Shown in pieces: positions 17,599 to 26,506 of a DNA stretch of 47,243 bases. The stretch comes from Desulfobacterales bacterium CG2_30_60_27 (GTDB lineage: Bacteria > Desulfobacterota > Desulfobulbia > Desulfobulbales > CG2-30-60-27). Each line of letters begins with the position of its first letter. Positions within the stretch are counted from its first letter, which is position 1. The stretch lies in contig MNYK01000030.1 of the NCBI GenBank assembly GCA_001873115.1, positions 1-47,243 of the forward strand. The letters are read 5' to 3'. Both the position numbers and the translations under genes were made by a program. The notes below the pieces were generated by a model. That model worked only from the letters and a program-made list of their open reading frames with translations. It was not told the DNA's origin and searched no databases.

Positions 17599-18745
17599 GA
17601 TCCAGAAATCCCTTGATGATGGTGGCCAGGCGTTTGATGGGCAACAGGAAGGCGTCGTGGCCGCACGGGGCCTCGATCTCGCAGAAGCTCACGTCGCGGC
17701 CCGCCCTTTTCATGGCCGTTACCATGGCCCGCGACTGATAGGTAGGGTAAAGCCAGTCCGAGGTGAAGGAGACCACCAGGAAGCGGGCCAGGGCCTTGGC
17801 AAAGACGGTGGCCACGTGTTCCTCGCTCTCGTCCAGCAACAGGTCGAAGTAGTCCGCCGCCCGGGTGAGGTAGAGGAAGGAGTTGGCGTCGAAGCGGTCC
17901 ACGAATTTCTTGCCCTGGTGGCGCAGGTAGCTCTCCACCTGGAAATCAGCCCCGAAATTGCACGAAAAATCGTTGCGGTCCTGCAGTTTACGGCCAAAGC
18001 GGTTGCGCAGGGCGTCGTCGGACAGGTAGGTGATGTGACCGATCATCCGGGCCACGGCCAGGCCGAGGTCTGGGTGCTTGCCGTCGTAGTAGCAGCCCTT
18101 TTGCCAGTGGGGGTCGGCCATGATCGCCTGGCGGGCCACCTCGTTGAAGGCAATGGCCAGGGCCGAGTGCCGCATGGTGGTGGCCAGGGGGATGGCGGCA
18201 AAGACCATCTCCGGATAGCGCACGCTCCAGTCCAGAACCTGCATGCCGCCCATGGAACCGCCGATAACGGCCAGCAGTCTCGGGATGCCCAGGGCGTCGA
18301 TAAGTCGTTTTTGGGCCGCCACCATGTCACCGATGGTGATCATGGGAAAATCCAGGCCATAGGGCCGGTTGGTCGCGGGATTGATGGAGGAGGGACCGGT
18401 GGAACCCATGCAGCCGCCCAGGACGTTGGAACAGATCACGAAGTAGCGACTGGTATCGATGCCCTTGCCCGGGCCGATCAGGGTGTCCCACCAGCCGGGT
18501 TTGGGGTCATCACTGCGGTGGATGCCCGCCGCGTGGGCATCGCCGGACAAGGCGTGCAGCACCAGAACGGCGTTGTCCTGATTGGCGGCCAGCTCGCCGT
18601 AGGTCTCGTAGGCCAGGGTGATGGGTCCGAGGCGGGCGCCGGACTCCAGGGGCATGGTATCCGACGGCTCGGCAAAGGTGAAAAACCGTCCATCCACCTT
18701 GCCCACCGAACTTCCCTGGTCATGGGACTGGGCGGCTTTGCTCAT
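17573..18745 (-). CDS. metX: homoserine O-acetyltransferase
   Basis: A 390-residue alpha/beta hydrolase that activates homoserine with an acyl-CoA for methionine synthesis. The nucleophile elbow G-G-S-M-G-G places Ser164; the partner Asp330 (S-D-W-L-Y-P) and His363 (C-G-H-D-A-F) complete the triad. L-H-A-L-S-G-D-A-H and the [10 protein letters not shown] segment are typical. Acetyl- versus succinyl-CoA preference cannot be assigned safely from sequence. ATG 18745 overlaps the metY stop as ATGA, and the end overlaps metW, so the three genes are tightly coupled. Confidence 0.95.
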   Translation of the reverse strand: MSKAAQSHDQGSSVGKVDGRFFTFAEPSDTMPLESGARLGPITLAYETYGELAANQDNAVLVLHALSGDAHAAGIHRSDDPKPGWWDTLIGPGKGIDTSRYFVICSNVLGGCMGSTGPSSINPATNRPYGLDFPMITIGDMVAAQKRLIDALGIPRLLAVIGGSMGGMQVLDWSVRYPEMVFAAIPLATTMRHSALAIAFNEVARQAIMADPHWQKGCYYDGKHPDLGLAVARMIGHITYLSDDALRNRFGRKLQDRNDFSCNFGADFQVESYLRHQGKKFVDRFDANSFLYLTRAADYFDLLLDESEEHVATVFAKALARFLVVSFTSDWLYPTYQSRAMVTAMKRAGRDVSFCEIEAPCGHDAFLLPIKRLATIIKGFLDRVHTEFRK

Positions 18746-20007
18746 GCCCCCAGCCGGTCCAGGGACTGCCCCAGGTCGTGGCAGATGTCCTGGACCGCCT
18801 CAATGCCCACGGAAAGCCGCAGCAGGTCCGGGCCGATGGATAATTTCCGGCGGAGCGCCTCTGGAAAGGAGAGGTATTGGGTGGTATAGGGGTGGATGAT
18901 CAGCGTCTTGCAGTCGCCGATATTGGCCAGGTGGTAGATAAGCTGCAAATGGTCAATGCACTTGGCGCACTGCTCCTTGTTAGCCAGGCCGAAGGTGAGC
19001 ATGCCGCCGAAGCCGCGGCCGCCAAACTGCGTCGCTGCCGTGGCGTGGCCCGGGTGGTCGGCCAGACCGGGGTAATTGACCCAGGCGACCTCGGGCCGTT
19101 CCAAAAGAAAGCGCGCCACCTCCATGGCGTTGGCGCAGTGCCGTTCCATGCGCAGGGCCAGGGTGTCGAGGCCCAGGAGGGTGAGGTAGGAGTGCAGGGG
19201 CGCCGGGGTGGTGCCAAAGTTGATGTGGTGCTCGCGCCAGACCTTGTCAAGATAGGCCAGGGGCCCTTTGCGGTCAACGTATGGCCGCAGGTCCGGAAAG
19301 CGGCTGGAATCATTCCAGGGAAAGGTGCCGCCGTCGATGATCGCGCCGCCACAGGCGTCGCCGTGGCCGTTCAGGTATTTGGTGGTAGAGTGGATGACCA
19401 CGTCGGCCCCCAGTTCCAGGGGCCGGCAGAGAAAGGGGGTAACCAGGGTGTTGTCCACGATCAGGGGCAGGCCATGGTCATGGGCGATGGCGGCCGCCTG
19501 CCGCAGGTCGGGCACATCAAGTTTCGGATTGCCCAAGGTCTCCAAATAGATGAACCGGGTCTTGGCGTTGATGGCCGCGGCCAGGGCCGCCATGTCGGTT
19601 GCTTCCACGAAGCGGGCGGTGATGTTGTATTTGGCAAAGACATTGGCGAACAGGATGTAGGTGGACATGAACAGTGAGTTACCGCAAACAAACTCGTCGC
19701 CGGCCCGCAGCAGCGCCATGCAGGCGTCGGTGATCGCGGCCATGCCCGAGCCGGTGACCACCGTACCACCACCGCCTTCCAGGTCGGCAAGCTTTTCCTC
19801 CAGCACGCGGCTGGTGGGGTTGGTGAGCCGCATGTAGATGTGGTCGTTGGTCTGGCCGGCAAAGGTCTGGCTCAGGTGTTCCGCGGTGGGGCAGGCGTGG
19901 GCGGTGGCCTGGACAATGGGGGGCAGGGTGGCGCCGCCCCACTGGGCCGGGGTCTGGCAGGCGTGGATGACCCGGGTGTGGAAATCGAGCTGTTGCTGCT
20001 TGCTCAC
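18742..20007 (-). CDS. metY: O-acetylhomoserine sulfhydrylase, PLP enzyme
   Basis: A 421-residue Cys/Met-metabolism PLP enzyme, most likely joining O-acetylhomoserine with sulfide to homocysteine. The PLP lysine is Lys210 in S-T-T-K-Y-L-N-G-H, with the upstream G-S-G-M-A-A-I and the D-N-T-L-V-T-P cofactor motifs. GTG 20007 is chosen because GGAGAG lies upstream and the family N-terminus (F-H-T-R-V-I-H) begins soon after; the 67-residue longer reading is rejected. Adjacent metX makes direct sulfhydrylation more likely than cystathionine gamma-synthase activity, but the latter is a close relative. First gene of the metYXW-cysK set. Confidence 0.92.
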   Translation of the reverse strand: MSKQQQLDFHTRVIHACQTPAQWGGATLPPIVQATAHACPTAEHLSQTFAGQTNDHIYMRLTNPTSRVLEEKLADLEGGGGTVVTGSGMAAITDACMALLRAGDEFVCGNSLFMSTYILFANVFAKYNITARFVEATDMAALAAAINAKTRFIYLETLGNPKLDVPDLRQAAAIAHDHGLPLIVDNTLVTPFLCRPLELGADVVIHSTTKYLNGHGDACGGAIIDGGTFPWNDSSRFPDLRPYVDRKGPLAYLDKVWREHHINFGTTPAPLHSYLTLLGLDTLALRMERHCANAMEVARFLLERPEVAWVNYPGLADHPGHATAATQFGGRGFGGMLTFGLANKEQCAKCIDHLQLIYHLANIGDCKTLIIHPYTTQYLSFPEALRRKLSIGPDLLRLSVGIEAVQDICHDLGQSLDRLGA

Positions 20008-20075
20008 TTGGTTCTCTCCGATATCTATTTCTACGGGCAGACCATGGAGCGGCCACCCGGCCGGGGCGACGGCAT

Positions 20076-20477
20076 TTAGCGGGGCGTGGTGCTGGACGGG
20101 GGTGTCAAAAAGGAAGCCAGCACCTCGCATTTCCGGCAGATGGCCATCTTTTCCTTCCAGTCCTTGTGGACCTCGCCCTGGCAGATCGTGCCATTGATGA
20201 GCCAGCATAGCGTGCCGGCCCGGAATTCATAGGCCGGGCAATGGTGTTTGCGTTCCTTGGGGCAATGACGTACGGTCCAGCAGTTTTTGACCGGGGTATT
20301 GCCTTCCCGATGTCGGGAGAGCAGAAAATAGACCTGGCGTTCCACGTGGGGCGGAATTGATCGCCAGCCCTGCTCGTAGCTGTGTACCGCCTTGATGGAG
20401 TTGCCCAACAACTCGGCGATTTCTTTTTGGGTTTTGCCTAGTCTCTTCCGGTAGCCAATAAAGTTTGTTTTATCCAC
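20076..20477 (-). CDS. HTH protein with C-terminal two-CW cysteine domain
   Basis: A 133-residue protein with an N-terminal XRE-like helix-turn-helix (about 8-45: G-K-T-Q-K-E-I-A-E-L-L-G) and a Cys/Trp-rich second half: N-C-W, H-C-P, H-H-C-P-A-Y-E, T-L-C-W-L-I, T-I-C-Q-G and C-R-K-C-E-V-L. The two CW pairs match the two-CW domain found in anaerobes, which could bind a metal or Fe-S cluster, making this a possible redox or metal-sensing regulator. GTG 20477 with GAGG upstream is the likely start. It sits 68 bases ahead of metY on the same strand, so it might control the met genes; that is only positional. Confidence 0.75.
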   Translation of the reverse strand: MDKTNFIGYRKRLGKTQKEIAELLGNSIKAVHSYEQGWRSIPPHVERQVYFLLSRHREGNTPVKNCWTVRHCPKERKHHCPAYEFRAGTLCWLINGTICQGEVHKDWKEKMAICRKCEVLASFLTPPSSTTPR

Positions 20478-21070
20478 GATTTTTCCTCATGCGGAATGGG
20501 CCGACAGGAGTTCATAAGACATTATATGATACGTTGTGGTAAGTTAATACTAAAAATAAAAAAAATACAATGGTATTTCCTTTGGTTCCATACGGCGGCG
20601 CTTTCAGGGCCAGCGGTGGCGGAGGTTTGCCCGCCGGTCTTTAGAGCCTTTTGCAAAAGTCCTATCTCATGCACTTGCCATCATGCCGGCGCTCTTTTCA
20701 GTCCCCGCTTGACGGGGAAAAGCCGGAATCCAGTAATTGGTATTTTCTGCGTCCCTAAGTCAGGGATGTTGTGTCAAATCTGGTCCCCGGCCTTCGCCGG
20801 GGTGACGACTTTTGCAAGTGACTCTTTAAAAAGTGTTTTTTGCCGGCTGGCCGGACAAAATTGGTCCATGAAGAATTTTTCTCGGATTGTCCAGTTGATC
20901 GCCTTGACAAATTTTCCTGGCCGTAGTTCTATTTTTATCGTTTGCAGTCAGGTTGCCACGTAGTTTTTTCCCGCTAAAAAAAAGTAAGCCTTGGATCCTG
21001 ACTTCTTTTGGTGGCGGGATCTCCGGGGAAAGGGCCAAAGCATACTGTCGTGCAGCACAAACACCAGCCC
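20478..21070. other. gene-free stretch around a repeat element
   Basis: No gene is supported here. The left part (20520-20580) is AT-rich with A runs. The middle (20644-20824) is an inverted-repeat element listed separately. The right part (20825-21070) shows no clear feature beyond the region upstream of the PsiE start, where weak in-frame TTG/GTG codons at 21008 and 21011 are possible earlier starts. Confidence 0.5.
20644..20824. repeat. 181-base inverted-repeat element
   Basis: TTGCAAAAGTC (20651-20661) and GACTTTTGCAA (20807-20817) are perfect inverted repeats, extended outward with mismatches by GAGCC/GACTC. Between them are GC hairpins, CCCCGCTTGACGGGG at about 20703-20717 and CCCCGGCCTTCGCCGGGG at about 20785-20802, and the phrase GCCGGAATCCAG, seen in many dispersed proteobacterial repeats. 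No reading frame is supported. Probably a MITE-like element. Confidence 0.6.
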
Positions 21071-21526
21071 ATGCCTAATGTCAAGTTCCTCCGGCAACTG
21101 CTTATCGCGGTGGACGATATCATGCATTTTCTGGTGGCCGTTATTCTGCTGGTTTGCGCTGGTCTTATCCTGGTGCAGACCATTCCCAGCCTGCTACATC
21201 CTGACAAGCATTCACTTCTGCGTGTCCTGAACGATGTGCTCCTCGTGCTCATCGTCATGGAACTCATGTGGCCCATCGTGCGGTTTCTCAAGCGGGAAGC
21301 CTTTTCCCTCAATCCTTTTCTCTATATCGGGATTATCTCCAGCGTTCGTCGTATTCTGCTCATTGAAGCCGAACATTCCATGGTGGCCGGCGGCCTTGCA
21401 GGCAACGTTGCCTGGTCGAACCTCTGGCCCGTTCTCGCCGAACTCGGGGCCAATGTCTTGATAATTGTCCTTCTGGCCATGGCCCTGCGGCTGCTGTCGA
21501 ACAACAACGCCAGCGTTGCCACATAG
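21071..21526 (+). CDS. PsiE family membrane protein
   Basis: A 151-residue inner-membrane protein with four hydrophobic helices, matching the PsiE (phosphate-starvation-inducible E) family: D-D-I-M-H near the N-terminus, L-N-D-V-L-L-V-L-I-V-M-E-L, and the basic I-S-S-V-R-R-I-L motif in the loop. Function is unknown beyond induction by phosphate starvation in E. coli. ATG 21071 is the first ATG, but its ribosome binding site is weak, so an earlier TTG/GTG start near 21008 is possible. It precedes a receiver and a PilZ gene on the same strand. Confidence 0.75.
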   Translation: MPNVKFLRQLLIAVDDIMHFLVAVILLVCAGLILVQTIPSLLHPDKHSLLRVLNDVLLVLIVMELMWPIVRFLKREAFSLNPFLYIGIISSVRRILLIEAEHSMVAGGLAGNVAWSNLWPVLAELGANVLIIVLLAMALRLLSNNNASVAT

Positions 21527-21575
21527 TCATTAATGCTTACTGGTCAGGCTGGATGCGCCGAGAAAGGGGAGGGGT

Positions 21576-21956
21576 ATGCACTTGCGCAGTGGGTCTGAAA
21601 CGATACTGGTGGTCGATGATAACCCCGCCATTGTGAAACTGGTGGCAACTATCCTGCTGCCCCTCGGTTACCGTGTGCTCGATGCCGAAAGCGGCACCCG
21701 GGCACTGCAACTGGCGGAGGCAGGCAGGGGTGAAGTCGATCTGCTGCTCACGGATGTGGTGATGCCGGGGATGACGGGCGCCGAACTGGCCGGGGTCTTT
21801 GAGGAAAAGTGGCCCCGGGTCAAGATCCTGTTCATGTCCGGGTATATGAGCCCCGCCATTTCCGCGGAGGATCGACATTCCAGGCAAAAGGGATTCTTGC
21901 GGAAACCTCTGTGTCCCTGGGAGTTGGCCAGTAAGGTGCGCGAATTGTTGGATTGA
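21576..21956 (+). CDS. single-domain response regulator receiver
   Basis: A 126-residue CheY-like receiver without an output domain. The acidic pair is Asp14/Asp15, the phospho-acceptor Asp60 (L-L-T-D-V-V-M-P-G), the switch position Ser88 (M-S-G-Y) and the conserved Lys110 (R-K-P). L-T-D-V-V-M-P-G-M-T-G resembles receivers that end hybrid sensor kinases. GGGGAGGGG directly upstream supports ATG 21576. No partner kinase is adjacent; the next gene encodes a PilZ domain, so a link to c-di-GMP signalling is possible. Confidence 0.88.
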   Translation: MHLRSGSETILVVDDNPAIVKLVATILLPLGYRVLDAESGTRALQLAEAGRGEVDLLLTDVVMPGMTGAELAGVFEEKWPRVKILFMSGYMSPAISAEDRHSRQKGFLRKPLCPWELASKVRELLD

Positions 21957-22135
21957 CCCATGGTCGTTTTGGGATTTTTGACGAAAAGTTAAAAAAACTT
22001 TCGCTGTTCGCTCCTCTTCCATGCTATCGTTAAGTGTGCATGCAGAGGTAACGTAGCCATCTTGCAATGGAAACCAGCCCTGTTTGGTTCCCACTGCGTG
22101 GGCTGAAATCGGTTGAACTTGCTGGGAGGCGGCGC

Positions 22136-22513
22136 ATGATGGAAGCTGATACGGGCTTGAAGGAGAGAAGGGCTCACAAGCGGTTCAAGGCAAAAAACTG
22201 CACCATCGCGGTTCGTTCCAAGCTGGGGGCGATCATCGACATCAGCATGGGCGGGCTCTCCTTTAGTTATATCGACACCGGCGAATGGCCCAAGGACGTA
22301 CCATCCCTGGCCATCATCTTCGGCGCCGACGACCTGTGCCTGGACGAGTTTCCCCTGCGGGTCATTTCCGATTGCAGCCTGAGCAAGGGCATGTCCATGA
22401 TGCACCGCTGCGGGGTACAGTTCGGGGAACTCAGCCGCAAGCAACTGTCCCAACTGGAGCACTTCATCTGGGTCAACTCCATGTTGGAGCATGAGTTGAG
22501 GTATTCTGAGTAA
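22136..22513 (+). CDS. PilZ domain protein, likely c-di-GMP receptor
   Basis: A 125-residue PilZ protein. The c-di-GMP-binding motifs are present: R-x-x-x-R in E-R-R-A-H-K-R-F near the start and D-I-S-M-G-G-L-S-F (D/N-x-S-x-x-G) about 25 residues later. The rest forms the expected beta strands and a C-terminal helix. ATG 22136 is preferred because GGGAGG lies six bases upstream; the frame extends to 22067 without ribosome binding support. A strong terminator follows, so it closes the PsiE-receiver-PilZ run. The output partner is unknown. Confidence 0.85.
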   Translation: MMEADTGLKERRAHKRFKAKNCTIAVRSKLGAIIDISMGGLSFSYIDTGEWPKDVPSLAIIFGADDLCLDEFPLRVISDCSLSKGMSMMHRCGVQFGELSRKQLSQLEHFIWVNSMLEHELRYSE

Positions 22514-22564
22514 GTGCTAAGTTACGGCACAATAAGCTACAAATCGTACGGTCAGTCTTAACTT

Positions 22565-22607
22565 GGTCCCGGAGGCTGGCAAGCCGGCATTTTCGGGACC
22601 TTTTTTT
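22565..22607 (+). terminator. intrinsic terminator after the PilZ gene
   Basis: GGTCCCG (22565-22571) pairs with CGGGACC (22594-22600), followed by seven T residues (22601-22607). It lies about 50 bases after the PilZ stop. Read from comM the T run is absent, so it works mainly on the plus strand. Confidence 0.85.
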
Positions 22608-22660
22608 GTGGCAAGTCCATGTTTCCCTCCCCTTGTTGATATTGACCAATGGCGGGGGAA

Positions 22661-24193
22661 TCAGCGGCCGGTTGGTTCCTGGCGGCGGTACTGGATGGCC
22701 TCGGCCAGATGATTTTGCCGGATCATATCCGTGTTTTCCAAATCAGCGATGGTCCGTGCTATTTTGATGATGCGATGAAAGGCGCGGGCCGAGAGGTGCA
22801 GCCGCTGCATGGCCTTTTCCAGCATTTGCTGGGAACCTCTGTCCAGTTGGCAAAACTGTTTGATGTCCCGCGGACCCATCTGGGCGTTGCAGTAAATTTT
22901 CTTGCGGCCGATAAACCGGGCTTCTTGAACGCGCCGGGCCGCCACCACCCGCGCCCGGATGGTGGCCGAAGGCTCGCCTGCCTGGCTGTCGGCAAGATCC
23001 TTGTAGGGCACGGCTGGCACCTCCAGGTGCAGGTCGATACGGTCTTGGAGAGGGCCGGAAATACGGCTTTCATAGCGTTGCACCTGCACCGCCGTGCAGG
23101 TGCATTGACGGGTGGGATCGCCGAGGTTGCCGCAGGGGCAGGGGTTCATGGCCGCCACCAGAATGAAGCGGGCCGGAAAGGCGAGGGAGTTGGCGGCCCG
23201 CGCGATGGTGACCGTGCCGTCCTCCATGGGCTGCCGCATGACCTCCAGCACGTGCTTCTTGAACTCCGGCAGTTCGTCCAGGAACAGTACGCCGTTGTGG
23301 GCCAGGGAGACCTCGCCCGGCCTGGGATTCTGGCCGCCGCCGATGAGCCCGGCGTCGGAAATGGTGTGGTGGGGAGCCCGGAAAGGTCGGGTGGTCATCA
23401 GGCTCTTCTTCTCGGGCAGCAGTCCCATAACCGAGTAAATCTTGGTGGTTTCCAGCGCCTCTTCAAAGGAGAGGTCAGGCATGATGGTGGGCAGGCGTCT
23501 GGCCACCATGGTCTTGCCGGAGCCGGGCGGTCCTTTCATCAGGACGTTGTGGCCGCCGGCCGCGGCAATCTCCAGGGCGCGCTTGGCATGGGCCTGGCCC
23601 TTGACCTCCTGGAAATCCACCTCATGGACCGTGTTTTCCTGAAAAAGTTTGGGGATATCAACTTGGGTGGCCGTAAGCGGCGAGACGCCGTTTAGAAACT
23701 CCACCGCTTCGGGCAGGGTAGAGATGCCGATCACATCGATGCCGGCCACTACTGCCGCCTCGTGGGCGTTTTCGCGAGGCACGAGTACCCCGCGCATGCC
23801 CGCGCGCCGCGCGGCCATGACCATGGGCAGAATACCCTGGGTAGAGCGGACGCCGCCGTCCAGGGAGAGTTCGCCGATCACGGCGTACTGGTCCAGGATG
23901 GGGCTGATCAAGGTTTCCGAGGCGGCCAGGATGCCCAGGGCCATGGGCAGATCGTAGCCGGTGCCCACCTTCTTGACGTCGGCTGGCGCCAGGTTCACGG
24001 TAATGCGGCGGTTGGGGAACTCGTATCCCGCGTTCTTGATGGCCGCCTTGACCCGTTCCTTGCTCTCGCGAACGGCACCCTCGGGCAGGCCGACGGTAGT
24101 GAAGGTCGGCAGCCCGAAGGCGATATCAATTTCCACTTCAACGGCCAGACCGTCCACGCCGTTTACGGCACTGCTCATTACCTTGGCGAGCAT
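22661..24193 (-). CDS. comM: ComM/YifB family AAA+ ATPase
   Basis: A 510-residue protein of the Mg-chelatase-like YifB/ComM family. The N-terminal ChlI-like domain opens with G-L-A-V-E-V-E-I-D and V-G-L-P-E-G-A-V-R-E-S-K-E-R-V; the AAA+ domain has Walker A G-P-P-G-S-G-K-T and Walker B L-F-L-D-E-L; a Cys-rich C-P-C-G-N-L-G-D-P segment and C-terminal helical domain follow. In ComM proteins it is a hexameric helicase that promotes branch migration during natural transformation. Full length with normal spacing. Flanking genes do not suggest a competence operon. Confidence 0.93.
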   Translation of the reverse strand: MLAKVMSSAVNGVDGLAVEVEIDIAFGLPTFTTVGLPEGAVRESKERVKAAIKNAGYEFPNRRITVNLAPADVKKVGTGYDLPMALGILAASETLISPILDQYAVIGELSLDGGVRSTQGILPMVMAARRAGMRGVLVPRENAHEAAVVAGIDVIGISTLPEAVEFLNGVSPLTATQVDIPKLFQENTVHEVDFQEVKGQAHAKRALEIAAAGGHNVLMKGPPGSGKTMVARRLPTIMPDLSFEEALETTKIYSVMGLLPEKKSLMTTRPFRAPHHTISDAGLIGGGQNPRPGEVSLAHNGVLFLDELPEFKKHVLEVMRQPMEDGTVTIARAANSLAFPARFILVAAMNPCPCGNLGDPTRQCTCTAVQVQRYESRISGPLQDRIDLHLEVPAVPYKDLADSQAGEPSATIRARVVAARRVQEARFIGRKKIYCNAQMGPRDIKQFCQLDRGSQQMLEKAMQRLHLSARAFHRIIKIARTIADLENTDMIRQNHLAEAIQYRRQEPTGR

Positions 24194-24214
24194 GGCAGAA
24201 TCCTTTGTTCATTT

Positions 24215-24253
24215 GTAACTGCTTCCAGGTTGTTTAGACTGTAGTCTGTTAGG
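24215..24253. repeat. fragment of a dispersed repeat
   Basis: Bases from 24215 (GTAACTGCTTCCAGG, then TTGTTTAG) resemble those from 47035 (GTAACTGCTCAGG, then TTGTTTAG), both continuing to a CTGTTAGG motif. It is a solo end, with no matching right end nearby. The rest of the 24194-24445 gap shows no gene. Confidence 0.45.
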
Positions 24254-24445
24254 TCAACGCAAAGAAGGAATCAAGGCCCCCAACCTGGGTGATCTCGCAC
24301 GGTTATTTCCCCGCTATCCACCTGAACACCTTCGGACTATACACCCAAGGAGGCGGGCCGCCTCATCATGACAGGCAAATGGTCAGGGGCACCATAACCT
24401 GAAAATGAGAAAGAGGCAAACAGTGTTCAGGAGCTGCGGCAAGCC

Positions 24446-25423
24446 TCAGCCGACGATCCAGATGGCTACCTGTTCCGCCAGGGCAAGCACCTTGTCGGTA
24501 ACGCCGCCGAACAGTCCTTTTTTTGCGTCTCCGGGCCTGCGGCCCATGACAATGGTGCCGAAGTCGTCAACCAGGGCCTGGCGGACTATCTGGCTGCTCG
24601 GATATAGACCCAATCTGGTTTCCAGGCGATGCAGACGTGCCGGCGGGAAGTCGTTTTCCCGCAGCAGTTGTTCAGGGGCGTGGAACAGACGGTCTGGCCC
24701 GGTGAGGTGGGCGGCGCACCATTCTTCCCCCCAGATGGCCGCAAATTCGGGCGTATTCATCTCCGGCTTGCCGGCAAACATCTGTGGCGAGTGGAAGAGT
24801 GTCACCTCGGCGTGCGGGTTGCCGCGCAGGATAAAGGCGAGGTGGTCCACGGCCCGCAGGGAGTGCACCGTGCCGTCGATGGGCACCAGGAATTTTCTGG
24901 AGTCCACCTGGCCGTCGATAAGCCAGATTGGCACGTCGTGGCATTTTTGCAGCACGGTCTTGGAGACGCTGCCCAGGATCATTTCCTGGACCATGCTCAG
25001 GCCGCGGCGGCCGATAAGCAGGGCGTCGTACAGGCCGGCGCGGGCCTCATGCAGCAGATCGGGGGCCATACCACGGCGGGCCAGCCGGATTACCTGTTTA
25101 ACCTGGTGCGGGCCGATGCCGTGCCGGGCCAGCAAGTGGCCGGCCTTCTTCAGGCAATGGGCGATAGTTTGGTATTTTTTGAGGTCAATCGGATCCAAGT
25201 CGTGCCGCAGGTCGTTTTCATCGATCCAGGCCACTTGGGTTTCGGGAATGCTGGCGACAAAGACATTAAAGAGGTGGAACTCCATGGCCCCAACCCCATC
25301 GAACAGCCGGGCCAGGTAGCCTATGGAGTTGGCGCTGTATGGCGAGCCGTCCACGGCCACAAGAACCTTTCTGGTCATGGCCGTCGTACGGCCCGCGCTG
25401 CTGTCGGCTGATGGTTGGGGCAT
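24446..25423 (-). CDS. tandem universal stress protein
   Basis: A 325-residue protein with two USP (UspA-like) domains. The first (about 17-165) starts V-L-V-A-V-D-G-S and carries the nucleotide-binding pattern G-x2-G-x9-G-S in G-R-R-G-L-S-M-V-Q-E-M-I-L-G-S. The second (about 170-325) starts F-L-V-P-I-D-G-T and ends M-G-R-R-P-G-D, with a weaker version of the motif. USPs bind ATP and aid survival under stress. The start is uncertain: ATG 25423 has GGAGGG upstream at long spacing, while ATG 25378 begins exactly at the domain. The KamA-family gene ends 18 bases upstream, so the two may be co-transcribed. Confidence 0.88.
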   Translation of the reverse strand: MPQPSADSSAGRTTAMTRKVLVAVDGSPYSANSIGYLARLFDGVGAMEFHLFNVFVASIPETQVAWIDENDLRHDLDPIDLKKYQTIAHCLKKAGHLLARHGIGPHQVKQVIRLARRGMAPDLLHEARAGLYDALLIGRRGLSMVQEMILGSVSKTVLQKCHDVPIWLIDGQVDSRKFLVPIDGTVHSLRAVDHLAFILRGNPHAEVTLFHSPQMFAGKPEMNTPEFAAIWGEEWCAAHLTGPDRLFHAPEQLLRENDFPPARLHRLETRLGLYPSSQIVRQALVDDFGTIVMGRRPGDAKKGLFGGVTDKVLALAEQVAIWIVG

Positions 25424-25441
25424 GGCGGTTTAGCACCCTCC

Positions 25442-26485
25442 CTATTCTGTTGGGTCCAGGTAGGTGAACTCCTGGCCACAGAAATTCGTGGCGATAAGCT
25501 TGGTGGTGAAATGTTGCACATATTCCGGCAGCAGCGGTATCTTGCCGCCGCCGCCCGGCAGGTCAACCGCCAGGGTGGGCACGGCCAGCCCCGAGGTGTG
25601 GCCGATCAGAGAACGCATGATGTCGATACCATGGCGGATCGGGGTGCGGAAATGGTCCGTGCCCCGGGTCATGTCACCCTGAAATAGATAATACGGTTTT
25701 ACCCGGATGGTTAGCAACTTTTGCATGAGGGTACGGATGATGGCCGGATCGTCGTTTACCCCTTTCAGCAGCACGGTCTGGCAGCCCAGCGGAATGCCGG
25801 CGTCGGCCAGGCGGGCGCAGGCCGTGGCCGCTGCCTGGGTGATTTCGGCCGGATGATTGAAATGGGTGTTGATGTAGAGCGGGTGATAGCGTTTCAGCAG
25901 GCTGGCCAGTTTTTTCGTAACCCGCATAGGCAGCACGCACGGCACCCGCGTGCCGATACGGATGATCTCGATGCTTGGAATTTTTCGCAGTTCCCGCAGG
26001 ATATCTTCAATGGCCTCGTCCTCCATGAGCAGCGGATCACCACCCGAAACCAGCACGTCGCGGATGGCCGGGGTTCTTTTCAGGTAGTCGAGCCCGGCCC
26101 GGATGGTGTCGGCGGTGATGTGCATGCGGGTAGTGCCCACCATGCGTTTTCTGGTGCAGAAGCGGCAGTACATGGCGCACTGGGCATGGACCAGGAACAG
26201 GGCCCGGTCCGGGTAACGATGGATCAGGTTGGGCACGGGGCTCAGTTGCTCCTCGGCCAGGGGGTCGGCCAGGCAAACCCGGTCCGTCAACTCGCGGGTG
26301 TCCGGCATGGCCTGGCGCCAGAGGGGGTCGCCCGGTTCCCGGATCAGGCTGAGATAATAGGGGTTAATCCGCATGGGATAGACCGAGGCCACCCTGGCCA
26401 TACCGGCGGAATCGCGCACCAGGTGGCCGGGCAGGTCGGAGGGGCCATTTATGCTCGCTTTGAGCAGCGTTTTCCAGTGTTGCAT
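25442..26485 (-). CDS. KamA family radical SAM aminomutase
   Basis: A 347-residue member of the lysine 2,3-aminomutase family. The radical SAM cluster motif is C-A-M-Y-C-R-F-C, followed by S-G-G-D-P-L; the PLP lysine is in P-G-G-G-G-K-I-P near the C-terminus. Likely reaction is 1,2-migration of an amino group on lysine (beta-lysine formation), used in osmolyte synthesis or, in EpmB, elongation factor P modification. No partner acetyltransferase or EpmA is in the window, so substrate is open. I start at ATG 26485 because the longer reading begins with a GTG inside the terminal repeat of the adjacent mobile element. Confidence 0.85.
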   Translation of the reverse strand: MQHWKTLLKASINGPSDLPGHLVRDSAGMARVASVYPMRINPYYLSLIREPGDPLWRQAMPDTRELTDRVCLADPLAEEQLSPVPNLIHRYPDRALFLVHAQCAMYCRFCTRKRMVGTTRMHITADTIRAGLDYLKRTPAIRDVLVSGGDPLLMEDEAIEDILRELRKIPSIEIIRIGTRVPCVLPMRVTKKLASLLKRYHPLYINTHFNHPAEITQAAATACARLADAGIPLGCQTVLLKGVNDDPAIIRTLMQKLLTIRVKPYYLFQGDMTRGTDHFRTPIRHGIDIMRSLIGHTSGLAVPTLAVDLPGGGGKIPLLPEYVQHFTTKLIATNFCGQEFTYLDPTE

Positions 26486-26506
26486 AGTGAGCCTGTTGAA
26501 AGGATC

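Noticed and set aside
17591-18889. Long plus-strand frame of 432 codons
   Set aside because: It is antisense to metX and part of metY, whose products show complete catalytic motifs; the frame has Gly/His/Gln-rich content typical of a GC-rich shadow.
20008-20075. SAM riboswitch ahead of metY
   Set aside because: The gap is only 68 bases and lacks the conserved paired elements expected of SAM riboswitches.
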